This document shows positions 1 to 12,005 of a DNA stretch of 64,000 bases, piece after piece; positions within the stretch are counted from its first letter, which is position 1; each line of letters starts with the position of its first letter. Position numbers and translations under genes: made by a program. This DNA comes from Cyclospora cayetanensis (lineage: Eukaryota; Apicomplexa; Conoidasida; Eucoccidiorida; Eimeriidae), in contig NW_020312773.1 in the NCBI RefSeq assembly GCF_002999335.1, positions 67,001 to 131,000 of the forward strand, given 5' to 3'. The notes beneath the pieces were generated by a model. It ran no database searches. It had not been told where the DNA came from and worked only from the letters and a program-made list of their open reading frames with translations.

Positions 1-143
1 CCTCCCTCTCTCCCTCTCGTAATGTGCTTCGTCTGCGCAGTACTACTGGTCACCGTTCGTGCTTGCGCTTCTTCAGGCACGTCTGTGGCGCTGCACTCGT
101 GTTGTTGTGCGTGGTGTACTTTCAGTTCTCGCTACGGCCAGCT

Positions 144-3100
144 CTACAGCTTCTTGGTGGCGGATCTGATGGTTTCAGCACCGTCGTTATCGACGGTGAC
201 TTCGCACTGCATGCCGCTGTCTCTGAGCCTTTTAATAAGGGGCTCCCCGATGCCAGCAGCAGGAGAGACAGTTCCCGTGAGCCGCGAGCAGGAGGGCAAC
301 TCTAACGCAAGGGCCAAGGCGCACTCGACCACCATTTTCGCAGTTTCTTTATATCCGGGGTCTCCATGTTTGCTGCCGACTGTCGCTCTGAGGGTAATGC
401 CCTCCACCCTACCGACTGCCTCTACACTGAAATAGCCACTGTTCATTGTCTGCATAGTAGGCCCCTCCCCGGGGTCCGGTACGAGGCCTAGATATCTCCC
501 CAAGTAACGCGTGAGCGGGCAGCCTACCGCCAGCAACGCTGCATACGTTGCAAACATGGTGAGGATGGCGGTGAAGAAGTTGAAATAGCAGGCGAGCATC
601 TCGTAGTACACAAAATCGCGACCGTATGCATAGTCCTGTAGGGCATTGCTCCACCTGCGCACAAGGAGACAGGAGGCAAGCACACCGGACGGGCGCGTAT
701 TTACAGCACACAATGGATACGCCACTACACCAAATGCTCCACCGAATCACATACACTACATGATAGCAGCAATCGGAGGAAGAAGCCACCGCCCCCACCA
801 TCGGCACAGGCACCACGGCTGCATTCAGTGTTGCAACGCCTATGGGTACACTAAAGAACGTGCAGAACGCCCGATGAAGCAGAATGAGAGAGAGCAGTAC
901 ATGAGGTGTCTGGATCCCTTCATGCATTCACAGGCAATAAAAGCTGTCTGTCGTAGACAACACAGGTCCCTTCCCAGAGGAACAAAAGGCCTCTTTTCGC
1001 CAGTTCAACATTCAATCCCTGCAAACACACACCTCACGACGTTTTCGTTCACGCGTGACATCACGAAAAAGGTGGAGTAGCCAAAGTCGGGGTCTCGGTG
1101 TAGCGCGCATCTGCCACCAGAACAGCCACACAAGCATTAAAGCAGCTCTTTTCCAAAGGCATCGGCTGTTCCTGCGCCAGGGGGCCATGCGCAGCTGCGC
1201 TCGCAAGAGGAGATGGCGCCACAGAGCTACGAGCACAAGCACTGTCAGCAGGGCAGGGGACCGTACACTCTTGGCTGCAGAGGAAATCCCTTCGCATTCA
1301 GCGGCGGCGTATCAATTGCATTCAGAGATAAGTAGAACGGATCTCCCATGGACCGATGCCCCATAAGATTCAGGCCGGAGGCCACAGTGGCGCCGGAGAC
1401 GCCTCCCCGCATACTTCTCACCGCCATCTTCACCTAATCCCAGACCGCAAGCGCCAACAGCACACACGAAGACAGATGCCACAGCGGCAAGGCGAACAGC
1501 GGCTCTCCGGCAGGCGACACAGCACGAAGGCTGAAGCAGTGCGTGCTGACACCTAGGGCCAAGTAAAAATACTACGCCAAGTAGAGGCTGCACTACTCCA
1601 CAGCCGGCAAGGTGGTTGCGCGTGCGCAGGTTGAGAGATGAACATAACGTAGCGTGCTTGTGGCGCTCTTTCCGACCTGAGAACAAGGTCGGCGTACGAG
1701 TTCCTTCGCCTTCTTCTGGATCATGAAAACGCACATGTCGCTCGGAACGCTATCAAAGCCGCAGAAAGAGACGAGCTTCACCCCTCGCTCCTTCGCCGCT
1801 TGGCCATGCCGAGAATGCAACAGCGCCACAAAGGGCATCTCTGGAACAAGGCCAAGCGCAAAAAGAAACACAGCAACGCCGCACGTAACAGCAGCATGTG
1901 AAACAGCAATAGCTGCCACAGCTGGCTGCGACACATGCAGAGACAGATATACCCACCACATTACCCAGTATCGATGAGCACGGGCACTGCAGGACTCCAT
2001 CTTGCCTACTTGCATGGACATGCAAAATGTATGCATACAGCGGCATGCATGCACGCAGGCCTATTGTTCCCCCGATACGTCCTCTTTCTAGGGATGCTTT
2101 CTCAAGCCCTGACTTGTTTCCCCCTTTTCACACGCGAACAGTAGCCACACACGCTACAGAGTATCACGTGTTTTGACAACTTGGTGCACCTGCTGTAAGG
2201 TCGCAATAGTGCGTCCTCGCCTCCACGCAAGCCCTGGCTACGGGTTCCCCGTATAGCATGTACGGCCCGACTGTAGTTATTAGAACGCGGCATCTAAAAG
2301 CACGCAAACACACAGACACACAAAGTCAACACCAGTGTACGTACACAAAACGAGGGACCGCAGTGGAGCTTAGAACCTAATCGGGACACCGCGCGATCGT
2401 GCAAAGTGTTTACACACAAAGGCAGACAGCAACTGTTTCCCCTCTTCCATGTTTGCAATTTTAACAGCCTTCGTCCTCCCCTCCCCTTAGCCCTTTTGGT
2501 ATCATTCACCCTCACTCGAACAATGGCCCTTTCTGCGAGCTAGGGAATCAGCAAATGTGGCGCTGAACCCCGTCACCCCAAAATGACACAGTCCACCCCC
2601 GCTCCTCCCCCCCCCCGATGCGAGAATTCAGACCTTTTTGCAAGCTCGACCAGTGATGCGTAGTCATCTACATCAGCGACGGCGGTATTAAGCACTGAGG
2701 GTTTCAATCCGTGTCGTGTGCAGAGCTCGTTCTTCAGTTCCTGTAGGCGCTGCGGATTGCGCGCGGCAAAGACGACTTTCAAGGTTTCCTGGTTCAGATA
2801 ATTCTGGCACAGGTACGAGGCGATAAGTCTGAGCAGCAAGCGCACACATGGGAATGCAAAAGGGTCCGCGGTAGCAACGCAACAGCGAGAGGGGTGCAGT
2901 GGGACGTGTGTGCTGCTTCTGCGTTGTTTTGTTGCTCCAGCTGCCGGCGGTGAGGGGGCTACCGAAGAAAAGGTGGCAGGGGTGTCTGAAATGAAGAGTC
3001 AGAGAGGCAGAATGAGGCAAAAAGCAAGCGGGTGCGCGTGCATGGCAGAAGAACGATTTGGACAAGGCGGCGAGCGAGAAGGAGGTAAGGTGTGCGGCAT

Positions 3101-3307
3101 TTCGGACGCAGATGGACTGAATAATGACCATGGAAAAGGAGGCACATCTACACACACATGGGGGTAACGCATAGCTGCGGTCCTCAGTGCCCATGAACAC
3201 TGATTTGACCAAGGAACAGGCGCTCACTTTCCTACGAATCCTGTGGCACCAAAAACCCCCAAATGGAACTCCCGAGGTTCATTGACCGGGGAAGCTAGGG
3301 CGTTCAT
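144..3307 (-). CDS. SCCPDH: Saccharopine dehydrogenase-like oxidoreductase (SCCPDH family), six exons
   Basis: Proposed exons in transcription order are 3307-3228, 2828-2634, 2293-2190, 1840-1677, 1433-1267 and 654-144. Phases agree throughout and give 406 residues plus TAG; family members are about 430. The start is the ATG at 3307, 19 codons before the Rossmann motif GATGFVG (residues 20-26). Other family landmarks are FAARNPQRL, VGPYMLYGEPV, CGFDSVPSD and GGVSGATVASG. The last exon has a hydrophobic stretch (YFNFFTAILTMFATYAALL) followed by GDPGYKETAKMV. This resembles the membrane or lipid-droplet-associated SCCPDH-like proteins, not true lysine-pathway saccharopine dehydrogenase, so substrate and reaction are unknown. 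Several donors are weak (GTCTGA, GTCGGA, GTACGG) but are the only ones that keep frame and family alignment. I am confident of the family and less so of individual junctions. Confidence 0.9.
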
Positions 3308-6300
3308 TTGCGACATTTTACAGTTATTAATCGAAATAGGATAGGCATCAAGCAGTTATTTCTATGTATTTTAGCTTGTCATCTCTGGCTTCAGAGGCGT
3401 GTTGCTTCTGAAGCAAGTGAACCGATGCTGCGATTTGACTGTTGATGGCTAAGCGGTGTGCGGTATGTCTGCTACACGAGGTAGGCGAAAGAGATCCACC
3501 AATTACGGCGCACAAACGCACAGAACAAACAATAGTAGAAATAATTGAGGGGTGCCCAAACTCCAGCAGAAAGAAGGCAGTAGGTTGCGGAGGAGAGCGC
3601 AGTCGTGGCATCGCTCCAGCTGCATTGCACATGCCGCTAGCTCACAAAACCACCGGAGAGCCAAAAGCGAAGAGAAAAGGTGTTTATTCCTTTGCATGCT
3701 CATTTTTTGCCCTGTGACACGCATATAACGGAACACAATAGCGCCCCGATACCAGAACTGTCCCTAGGTAGTGCTTTCACTGTAACTAGGAGACCAGTTG
3801 GCCACTCCAGCAGCTCGTTTGAGAGCCAAGCACCACATTGCCTTGTTTTCCGTGCCACGAATATGTACTATACAAGGTGTTCGAGAGCTGCGATACCTGG
3901 GAAATGGAGCGCCGAAGGGAGCTAAGAGAGTACTGCCCATGGATGTTCGAGGTCACGCACGCAGGATCCCTTGAAATAGTAGGCTGCAAGAAGTCTTGCT
4001 TTTGTCACTCCTTTAAGAACGCACCGTAGAATTGCTCCATGTGGAGTCTTGTAATGGTTTTTGGCGGATAAAAGCGCAGAACTCTGGGCTTGTCGACCTC
4101 TTGGCTCGGATACACTGTAAAGGGGTGGTATGGTCCAACAATTTCCGCTATAACAGATTCACTTAATTTTGATTCAGTACAGTCTTATCCTAATGATTTG
4201 ATTGTACCTAAGTTCTTTTTGTTGATCAGCAGTGCTAAATTTTACACCAAAGCGGGAAAGCTATGTGCGGGAGCACTCGCTACTACACTATGGGCATTTG
4301 GGAACCATTGCTCGGATTAGCCAGATGCTCGAGCAACATTCACTCCAGCTATGCTTCCTTTTTTTTCTCTCTAGGTGAGCCCTGTGGGTAGGTGTGGCAA
4401 CGAGAGGGGCGAACTCTTCAGAAAAAAAAAGCACTAAATGACATCCTCTTCTGTTTTGATGTGATTTGTCAGCCCAAGGGCCTCAGTAAATTGTAGCCTT
4501 ATACATATCCACCATCCCTCGCAAGCCGGCTCCCCCATCCTTTGCACAATCACAGAAACAGCTCAAAGGCGAACAGTCAAGGTCAAACGTGTGGCGACGA
4601 TGGCGTAATTTTGGTCACATGCTCATGCCAATAGCTTTATGCAAAAGAGACGATCTCCGGTTATCATTTTTCCAAGCAAGTGGCTCCTTATACTACCTAC
4701 ATGCACTTCAAGGGAGAAGCTGCCTTCTTTGTTTCCTTCTCGAGTTACCTTCCTCTCTGGACGCACTTCCACCGCCTCTTGGAATTCCACCGGCGCTAGA
4801 GGTTCTTCCTTGTCACAGCTGTGCATTATTTGCCTAAAATTGAGCGGTGAAGCGTTACCGGCAAAGGACGCTGGATACAAGTCCAACAAGTAGCAGTGCT
4901 GCCATGGGGCGGATGCAACACCAAGAAGCTGGTTAATCAAGCCTTCAGCTGCGATGCACAGGTGAAAGCAGCCATGTAATTTTTAAAGTGCTATCGGATG
5001 GATCTGTGAAGGCTTGCAAGACACTTCTGAAGCCAATTTTGTGTGGCCTATTGCAAGATCGCTTAGACTGACTTGCGCTGGCCACACAATACTACTGACC
5101 CCGGGAGTGCGATTCCGATTGGCCCCTACTCCTTACGGTTAGTGGGCCTAACCACGGGAGGCATATCACCCTGTGGTGCAAGCCCCTAACAACTGCTTCC
5201 TTGCTGAAACCTCATTAGGACAGCCTGGTGCTTAGAAAGGGGGCATCGCTCAAAACCCGCCGAACAGCCAGCCACAGAGGAGCTGCGGGGGAAAAAGGAA
5301 TTTCTATCTGAAAGATCGTATTCAGGGCATATACAGCGGGCTGCAAGACCAGAGGATGTCATCTCCTGCTAAGGAGGATCAGGGGATCCCGATCGATGCC
5401 GAATAATTTTAAAAACCAATGAACCAGAAAAGGCGTGCAATGCATTCGGTACATCCAAGAAAGCTGTGCACATCCATCGCCTTCCACTTAGCTGTCTTCT
5501 CCGTGGCAGGTCATGCCGTACTGAGAAACCGGTGTTGGGTACTGGCGTCACTCAGGGCGTAGTCCTCTCCTACTCAGCGCATTTCACTCATACCTTCTTA
5601 AGGAGCACTGTTCGGGGCCCAAGAGCCTTTCCACGCTCTATGAAACATGGCAACGGCCTTTGTGACTTGGGTCGCTTACAAGCGCCATTATACAAGCTGT
5701 CCTGCTCCCTCTATTGAAACAAGTAGAGCTAGAAACCGTTGCAGCAGCTATTGCTGCAAGGCAAGGCTTCCATTAACAGCTTGAAAGCATGCATGCATCA
5801 GCAGTCTTTACATTCACCCAGAGGCTGTGGCTTCAGCTGAGTGCCTCCCCACTTCGTGCCTACAGTTTGGAAATCAAATATTACTGCAGGGTCGCCGAGG
5901 CTTATTGTGGTAAGCCACTTAAGGTAGCGCTGAATAGCCCAGCCCGTTTCGTTCGATGCCTCTTTCCGGCACACCCTAAATCGCCAAACGTAGGAACTTT
6001 TTATGCTACCTTTTGCGCCTAAGCTGCCAATAGGAAATCCACCATTTCTCGTCGCTTTTCACTATTCAGGCCCGCACCGTGTAGCACTGAGCCTTTCAAA
6101 CCGAGTTTTGATGGAAGTCTTGAATGAGCCTGCTTCGTTCTACTGCCCAAAGGCTACATGTTTCTGGGCTGAAGAAGAGGATTGCCTGCAGTATTCCTGG
6201 CTGCGTCCGCAGAGCAGTCTGAACCGCTGTGTGTGCAGTTACTTTGCGCGCACACACACGCACACATAAGAGGCTGCCATGGCGTCGATTGATTACACCC

Positions 6301-9300
6301 TGCCAAAAATACGATGCAAAAATGTTCACCCCAATTGATATTATTATAGAGATTCTACTCCTAAAATCTTCGAGCTCAGCTCCTGTGGAATCAGTTACTT
6401 TTAGCGTCACTGTGAGACTCGGTTGTGTCGTATCGCTTCTACCAGTCACAGTAGGGAGATTTGTGGCGCCTACGCCTTACCCTGGCATTGCACAAACTCT
6501 GTAAAATATCGAAATTCCATAACTCATTCAGTACTTGGTTTAGCTGATAGGGCTCTGAAATGACGGAATAGAGGACAACTGGGATGCGCAAGCATCTACA
6601 AAGTGACCGGAGCGCTTGGCCCAAACTAGGCGCAACAACTTCAAATGAAGATGGCCTCAGTTTTTATTTTTGTACAGAAACGCTAGCTAGTTTCACTTTT
6701 TAGAAAGTAAAAAGGACAAATGACGACGGCAAGCAGTTCATACTCTCGTGAACATCAGTGTAATAGGCTGGCCATACCGAAACACTTTTTACCGTTATGT
6801 TGGACTACTTTCTAGTCTTTTATATGTTCGGTTAGCTTATATGCTGCACCTTATTGCTAATTCGATACAAGTAGCTGCAATTTTGTGTGCGTATACGCTA
6901 GATAAGCTGCGCGCCTCCCTTCCAGTGCTCGGACTGCTTTGAGGGTGCAACTACAGGAGCCTAGCTGTCCTACCCTGATATCAAAAGCTATAAGGGCGCA
7001 GGCAAAGACAACCTGGAGCTGTTTTGACACCACTCTATGCCTGCTTACCAACTCTAAATGAAGTCCTCAGCTAATTGTCTGCATAGGGGGAGCTTGAATG
7101 GACAGCTACGTGAACTGCTGCACTTTTGTACACATCAACTACACTTTGGTAGCATTAAGTGCTGCAATGGCCAGCTCTCATCTCTTGATTCTCAGTGCGC
7201 GTACACTTAATAAATGTCTTGAGCTGTCAGCTGGCATGCAGCTCTAGTCGGCATTTGCCCTTGACCAGTTTAGCAGTAGTTTCGAGTTAAATAGCCTGCC
7301 TCCTCCTACACAAGATCGGAACGGTAGAAGCAAGCTCGAATTATACTGTCCGGTAAGGACACGATATCCCAGTATTGTGGTAGGCAAAGTCATACGTATG
7401 TGCTGCGGGTAGAGGATGCCACCCCGCTCAGTGTAACTTGCCCGACGATGTCTATTCAAAGTATGACTCCGTCGGCATACACATTCATTCCTCTCAAATT
7501 CATTTACTCAATTATTCCAAGTTTTGTAAATGCATTGTGAAAGCTAATTACAGCGTGCCGGTATGACTTTGGACAAAGCGAGTGCTAAAAGAACCGGTGG
7601 TTTCTATGCACCGTTGGTGGTGCGCGACTCATACTCATGCTTTTGGAAGCTGTTTGCAGGATGTATACGTAATACCCCAAAAGACTATAATACTGGTGCT
7701 TTTGTTATTATTTGCTGGTAGAATCTCAGTGGATCCGCGTCGTGTACCGTAACGGCGTTCACTGGATCCAGTCAAGGCACAGGAGCAACAAGCCCAGCTG
7801 CCAAGGTACATAAAAATTACCGTAGGGGAGAAGTGCAAACCTAGATGGCTTTATATAAGCTCGGGCTGTGTAAACAGAAGACTGCACAGGAGGCCCCATA
7901 CCAGTTCAGCTTGAGGGCTCCCACCGAAAAGGGGCGATCCTCAAAAGATTCTTGCTTAGTGCTACTTGGGGCGGTCTTCCAAAAGCGCCACTTGCACAAG
8001 TCTTAGCGCCCCTTCGCGCGCTTTGCTTTTTGCCAGTGCTTTCTCCACCTCCCTTGGGTGTCCTTTCCAGTGTTGGTTCCTTCCGACCGATGCTGTCATC
8101 CGCTCTGGTTCTGTTCACATTTGTATCTCCGCAGTATTTTCTGTTTTCCGCTCTTTTTCGGCGTTCCCGTGTGTGATTCCTCCTGCTTGAGCTAGTTCCT
8201 ACCTGTGTTTTACCCTCACGCCGTTTTGCTCCTTATCGGTCTCTGTCTCCCTTTCCGACGAACTGTTAGTTCGTTCGTTATCATGAAAACGTAACAAAAT
8301 AACAACGACTACAGTCTTGGAGGATTCAGGATGGGCCCCATGTGATGCTGTATAGAGAGCAGCAACTCTTGGAGTAAAGAGGACACCGTAACTACTGACT
8401 CACAAGTTGGCTGCGTTTGCCTCCATACGACAACGCACGTTGCAATAAATGTCCTTGGAGAGGCTGTATCGTTTTCCTTGAAGATGCTTCAATATCGTCA
8501 AAGGCGAATCCTGCATCACGGGTTTTCTCCGCATTGGAGCAAAGTTACAGACCATGCTACTGCAGTGGAATACGGAGGGCTTCACAAACCCCCGCTAAGC
8601 TTGATGGTGCTCAACGGAATAGCTGCTACAAAAGGACCTATACAGCAAGATTATCCTGTTTCAACACTTGCTGCCTGTGGTAGCTCATGCCCAGTGAAGT
8701 GTGAATGTAACGGGCTAACCTACCATTGGACACTTCATAGCGCGCTAGTAAAATTTATATTAAATTAGGAAGGCATTGACTAATTGGTTTGTTTCCTCGT
8801 ACAGGCAATGTTGACATAAAATGGCTGGCCTTCTCCCCTCATCGAAAACTCTGCGGGGCGCGGGAAGGAAAGGCTGGGAGCGCTTCTAAGAAACACTAGA
8901 TAATTTTTTATTGAGTTTGCATTCGGTCTGGATTAAAGTGACCACGTATGGAAGCCTTATCTAAGCACCGTTATTGTTGAACTTGGCCGGCTATTCTGAA
9001 TGTAACGAATGCCTGTGAGTCATGATATCAATGTTGGGGAAAAGCCCACGCAAGTTCACACTAACGGGATACGGAATAGTTCTAACGTTGAACTGTATTG
9101 GTTCGTTTGTGATGGAGGCAGTCACACATCAAACGGCCTTCTCAGCTCATTTCGCCACTTTGTGATTTATCAACTCACGGTTAATCCCGAGAAACTAAAC
9201 CTTGATCCCCACATAATTCTCTCGTGAGCATAATAATGTCGTGTGAAATCTAGCAATAGTGCAGGTTTTACGGAGCACTGCTCATATGGCTTCGTATTTC

Positions 9301-10018
9301 AAAAGCTGCCCTCATACCCATCGCGCAGCCATTCCTTGCCGTTCTCCAGTAGGATTGGCATTCACCGCTAAATACAGACTGATAGCCACTCGAACAATAC
9401 CTCCCGAATCACCGATTCAGACATATAATAAAGCATAAGGTGTACTCCTCACTGAGGAAGTGTCGGTTACACAGAAATGCACGCACTCGTGTAAATTTAA
9501 CCCGTCCATAACCGTTGGCGGTGTACCACCGCAGGCACTCGCCAGAACTGTACTCTTCTAGACAGTATGTACGGTCATTGCCTCAATTGCCGTTCATGCC
9601 GCATGGTTCAGGGCTGAAAGCATGCAGGCAGCCCCCACAAGTAGTACAGTCACCGCCTTGATTGCTGTACATGCTACATTGTTCAGGGCTATAAACATGC
9701 AGGCAGCTCCCATAATCCATCACTGCTTGGAACCCTGATCGTGCTCGGCTTGAGTCCTCGGCCTGCCTCCGCAGTTACAGCGTTGCTCCATCCTCACGCC
9801 TTCCAGGCAAGAATCTATGTGATTTCCACACCCTTTCCTAAGCAGCACACGTATTGCCAAAGACAGGGGGTCCATATATTACTCGCACCCTAGTTGGTGT
9901 CTGCAGGTTCATTGGTTTTTGCAAAACCCTAGATAATAATGGGGACGTGCAGCTTTTTCGTTCCACTCTAGCGACTACTAAGGTGTTGGGGTGAAAGTAA
10001 CTAAACGATTGGCAATGA
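3308..10018. other. Gene-poor stretch of about 6.7 kb
   Basis: I find no ORF on either strand with recognisable protein features, and no convincing chain of exons with matching phases. Open frames here are short (under about 120 residues) and look like chance. Base composition is visibly more AT-rich than in the flanking exons. The only structured items I noticed are a CA-rich simple run near 6248-6267 and the 75-bp tandem duplication at 9571-9720. Single non-coding RNAs cannot be excluded by eye. Confidence 0.5.
9571..9720. repeat. Diverged tandem duplication, two 75-bp units
   Basis: Unit A is 9571-9645 and unit B is 9646-9720, directly adjacent and equal in length with no gaps. Both carry the shared blocks GTTCAGGGCT and CATGCAGGCAG at the same offsets. 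I count roughly 19-20 substitutions over 75 positions, many of them transitions, so the duplication is old. No reading frame stands out in it. I did not see a third copy on either side. Confidence 0.8.
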
Positions 10019-10452
10019 TCAGAGCGACTGGGTTTTCAGGCATGCAGGTAGGCCACACATAAAACTGGATGAACGGCAATGAGAAGGGATACAATAGAAA
10101 CAAGGCAGAGTTTAGTATGCAAAATTGCTATAGCCCGAGCAAGTGGAAACGTGGATACTATGCAGGAGGCTTATTCCTAACCCATAATGGACTTACCAGG
10201 TGGCCTTTCCGCAAGTGGCACAAGTTGTTTGATAGCACATCTTCCTTTGGCATCCAGTACGAACTAGGAAGAAAACGCAGAAAAAAGGGTGTATAACTCA
10301 CCAAAAACAGTTGCATCCACTAGATACCGCCATGGATTTTTGACGAACATTTCTGCCATGACAGTTTCGGGCGGAGCCCCTGGTTGGCACTGTGCTGCAC
10401 AGTCGCAAGTAAGGATCCCTTTCCCACAAACCTCGCAGCGAAGAGCGATCAT
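10019..10452 (-). CDS. Small cysteine-rich (probable zinc-binding) protein, three exons
   Basis: Exons 10452-10302, 10263-10197 and 10064-10019 give 87 residues plus TGA. The splice signals are good: donors GTGAGT and GTAAGT, and acceptors TTTTCTTCCTAG and TTCATCCAG, with phases 1 and 2 respected. The protein has 12 cysteines, in an N-terminal C-x2-C...C-x-C-x3-C cluster and a C-terminal set with spacing C-x4-C-x4-C-x2-C-x4-C-x2-C-x4-C, separated by a segment containing KNPWRYLVDATVF. The pairs look like zinc ligands. I do not recognise the family. The ATG at 10452 is the first in frame after a stop. An upstream exon remains possible because an AG sits just before the start. The concentration of cysteines across three independently spliced pieces is the main reason to believe the model. 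Confidence 0.55.
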
Positions 10453-12005
10453 GTTGTAGCTGTTTAAGATCAGTTTTCATCATTCCGGGAGGTTGTCTAT
10501 TTGCATGATTGGAGGTGTATAGTATATTTTTTCGACCTGCTGGTGGAACCGCTGGTGTAGAGAAGAACTTCAGCCCTGACAGCATAATGCATTGCTGCAC
10601 TGCGCTTTAGACTACTGAAAGGCAGACTGTCTCTCAATCTTTGCATTTCAAGCTGCTTTTCAGTGTGGTTTGCCTACATATGGGAGAGCAACGGTGGTGA
10701 GGTGGGGAACAATGTTCATCCAATTGCCTCCGTGTTATCGTTTCCCATATGCCATACAAAGTGAGAGCAATTTAGAAGCAAAGTGGGTGCACAACTGTGG
10801 AATAAAGTGAGAGCAAAACAAGGCATATTGACAAGTACGGCGACGTTGCTCGGCCTTCAGGAGCTAACACGTCCTCACAGCAGCTCCGGTGCCGTAGTCT
10901 TCGTCCTACTGGTCCAAACCTCTACAGCACTTCTGTAATAGCTAGGTGAGTCATTGGTCCGTAGAAATTTTTGTTCGCCGTATGAGTTCCTGAACTTGAA
11001 TCCCGTGGTCGCTGTTTTGTAGTCTTGCTTATGGTGGTGTATACACGACTCCCACAGGTGAGATGGTGCACTCCCCTCGATATGTGGTACCCACAACTAA
11101 GGGAAAGTCTTCCAGCATACGCTACTTCTGTGTAAGTAAACTTTTTGTCCTTAAGAAATGCTATATATGTTGGGAAACCTATTTCCAGTAGCCTGCAAAA
11201 TACCTGGACGAAGAACTACGCCCGAATAGCGTACTTGCGATGGATCAGCGTTGAATTCACTAGCGAAGCGTCATGTTTACTCTCAAACAGCTTTTGTGGT
11301 GACATACTACTGGGTAACCATACTGGTAGCGGTTCTAGAGGTCAGAAGCTGACTGCCAACGAAATCCCAGTCCTACATATGGATCCACGCGTTTTATTTC
11401 CTTGATGCGATTGGCTTCTTTCACCCTTAGTTGCAGCCAACCGGGGGTCTCGTCTATGAGGGCACTGTATACCATGTTTAGGCATGGAAGGAGATCATAA
11501 CGTGTACGCCAGTATATGGTTCCAACCGAGCTGTAAAGCAGCGAAAATTCGGGCAACGCAACACGGAGTGGCATCGGCTCTACAGGAGCAGCCGAAGCAC
11601 AGCTCGAGGTAGATAACTTTTGAAGACTCCCTAAAATTTGCCCTCTCGCAAGCAGTAATACGCGAGCCAGCGTTAGCTAATAAACGGTATCCATGGATTG
11701 ATCCTGTCTGTTGCCTACACAGCTCAACATGCGATAATACAATTACAAATGAGGACTGATATTTTCAGCTCGCAGTCAGATGTTTCACCGTATGGACTAA
11801 GCGGCGTTAAGCCATGAGTTCCATTAATTTTATGGCTCGCATAGTGCTATCGATTCGAAGTGTACATCAAGATGACACAATACTACTGCGTTGGCTGGAC
11901 GAAATGTCCATCTATAAAACTATGAGAAACTTTATTGCGTCGACTCGACGCACACCAATGAAGTTTCCCACTCCTGTCTCATCTCGGTGTGCGCCAACCA
12001 GGACG
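10453..12005. other. Intergenic region between the Cys-rich gene and PSMD9
   Basis: This stretch of about 1.5 kb holds only short open frames on both strands, none with recognisable motifs. It must contain the promoter and 5' UTR of the Cys-rich gene and the 3' UTR of PSMD9. I see no repeat or RNA gene. Confidence 0.5.

Noticed and set aside
7952..8768. Plus-strand ORFs of 74-96 codons in the gene-poor stretch
   Set aside because: They overlap each other in different frames and show no domain or splice logic.
10069..10296. A 75-codon plus-strand ORF over the Cys-rich gene
   Set aside because: It is antisense to the better-supported spliced minus-strand model and has no recognisable motif.
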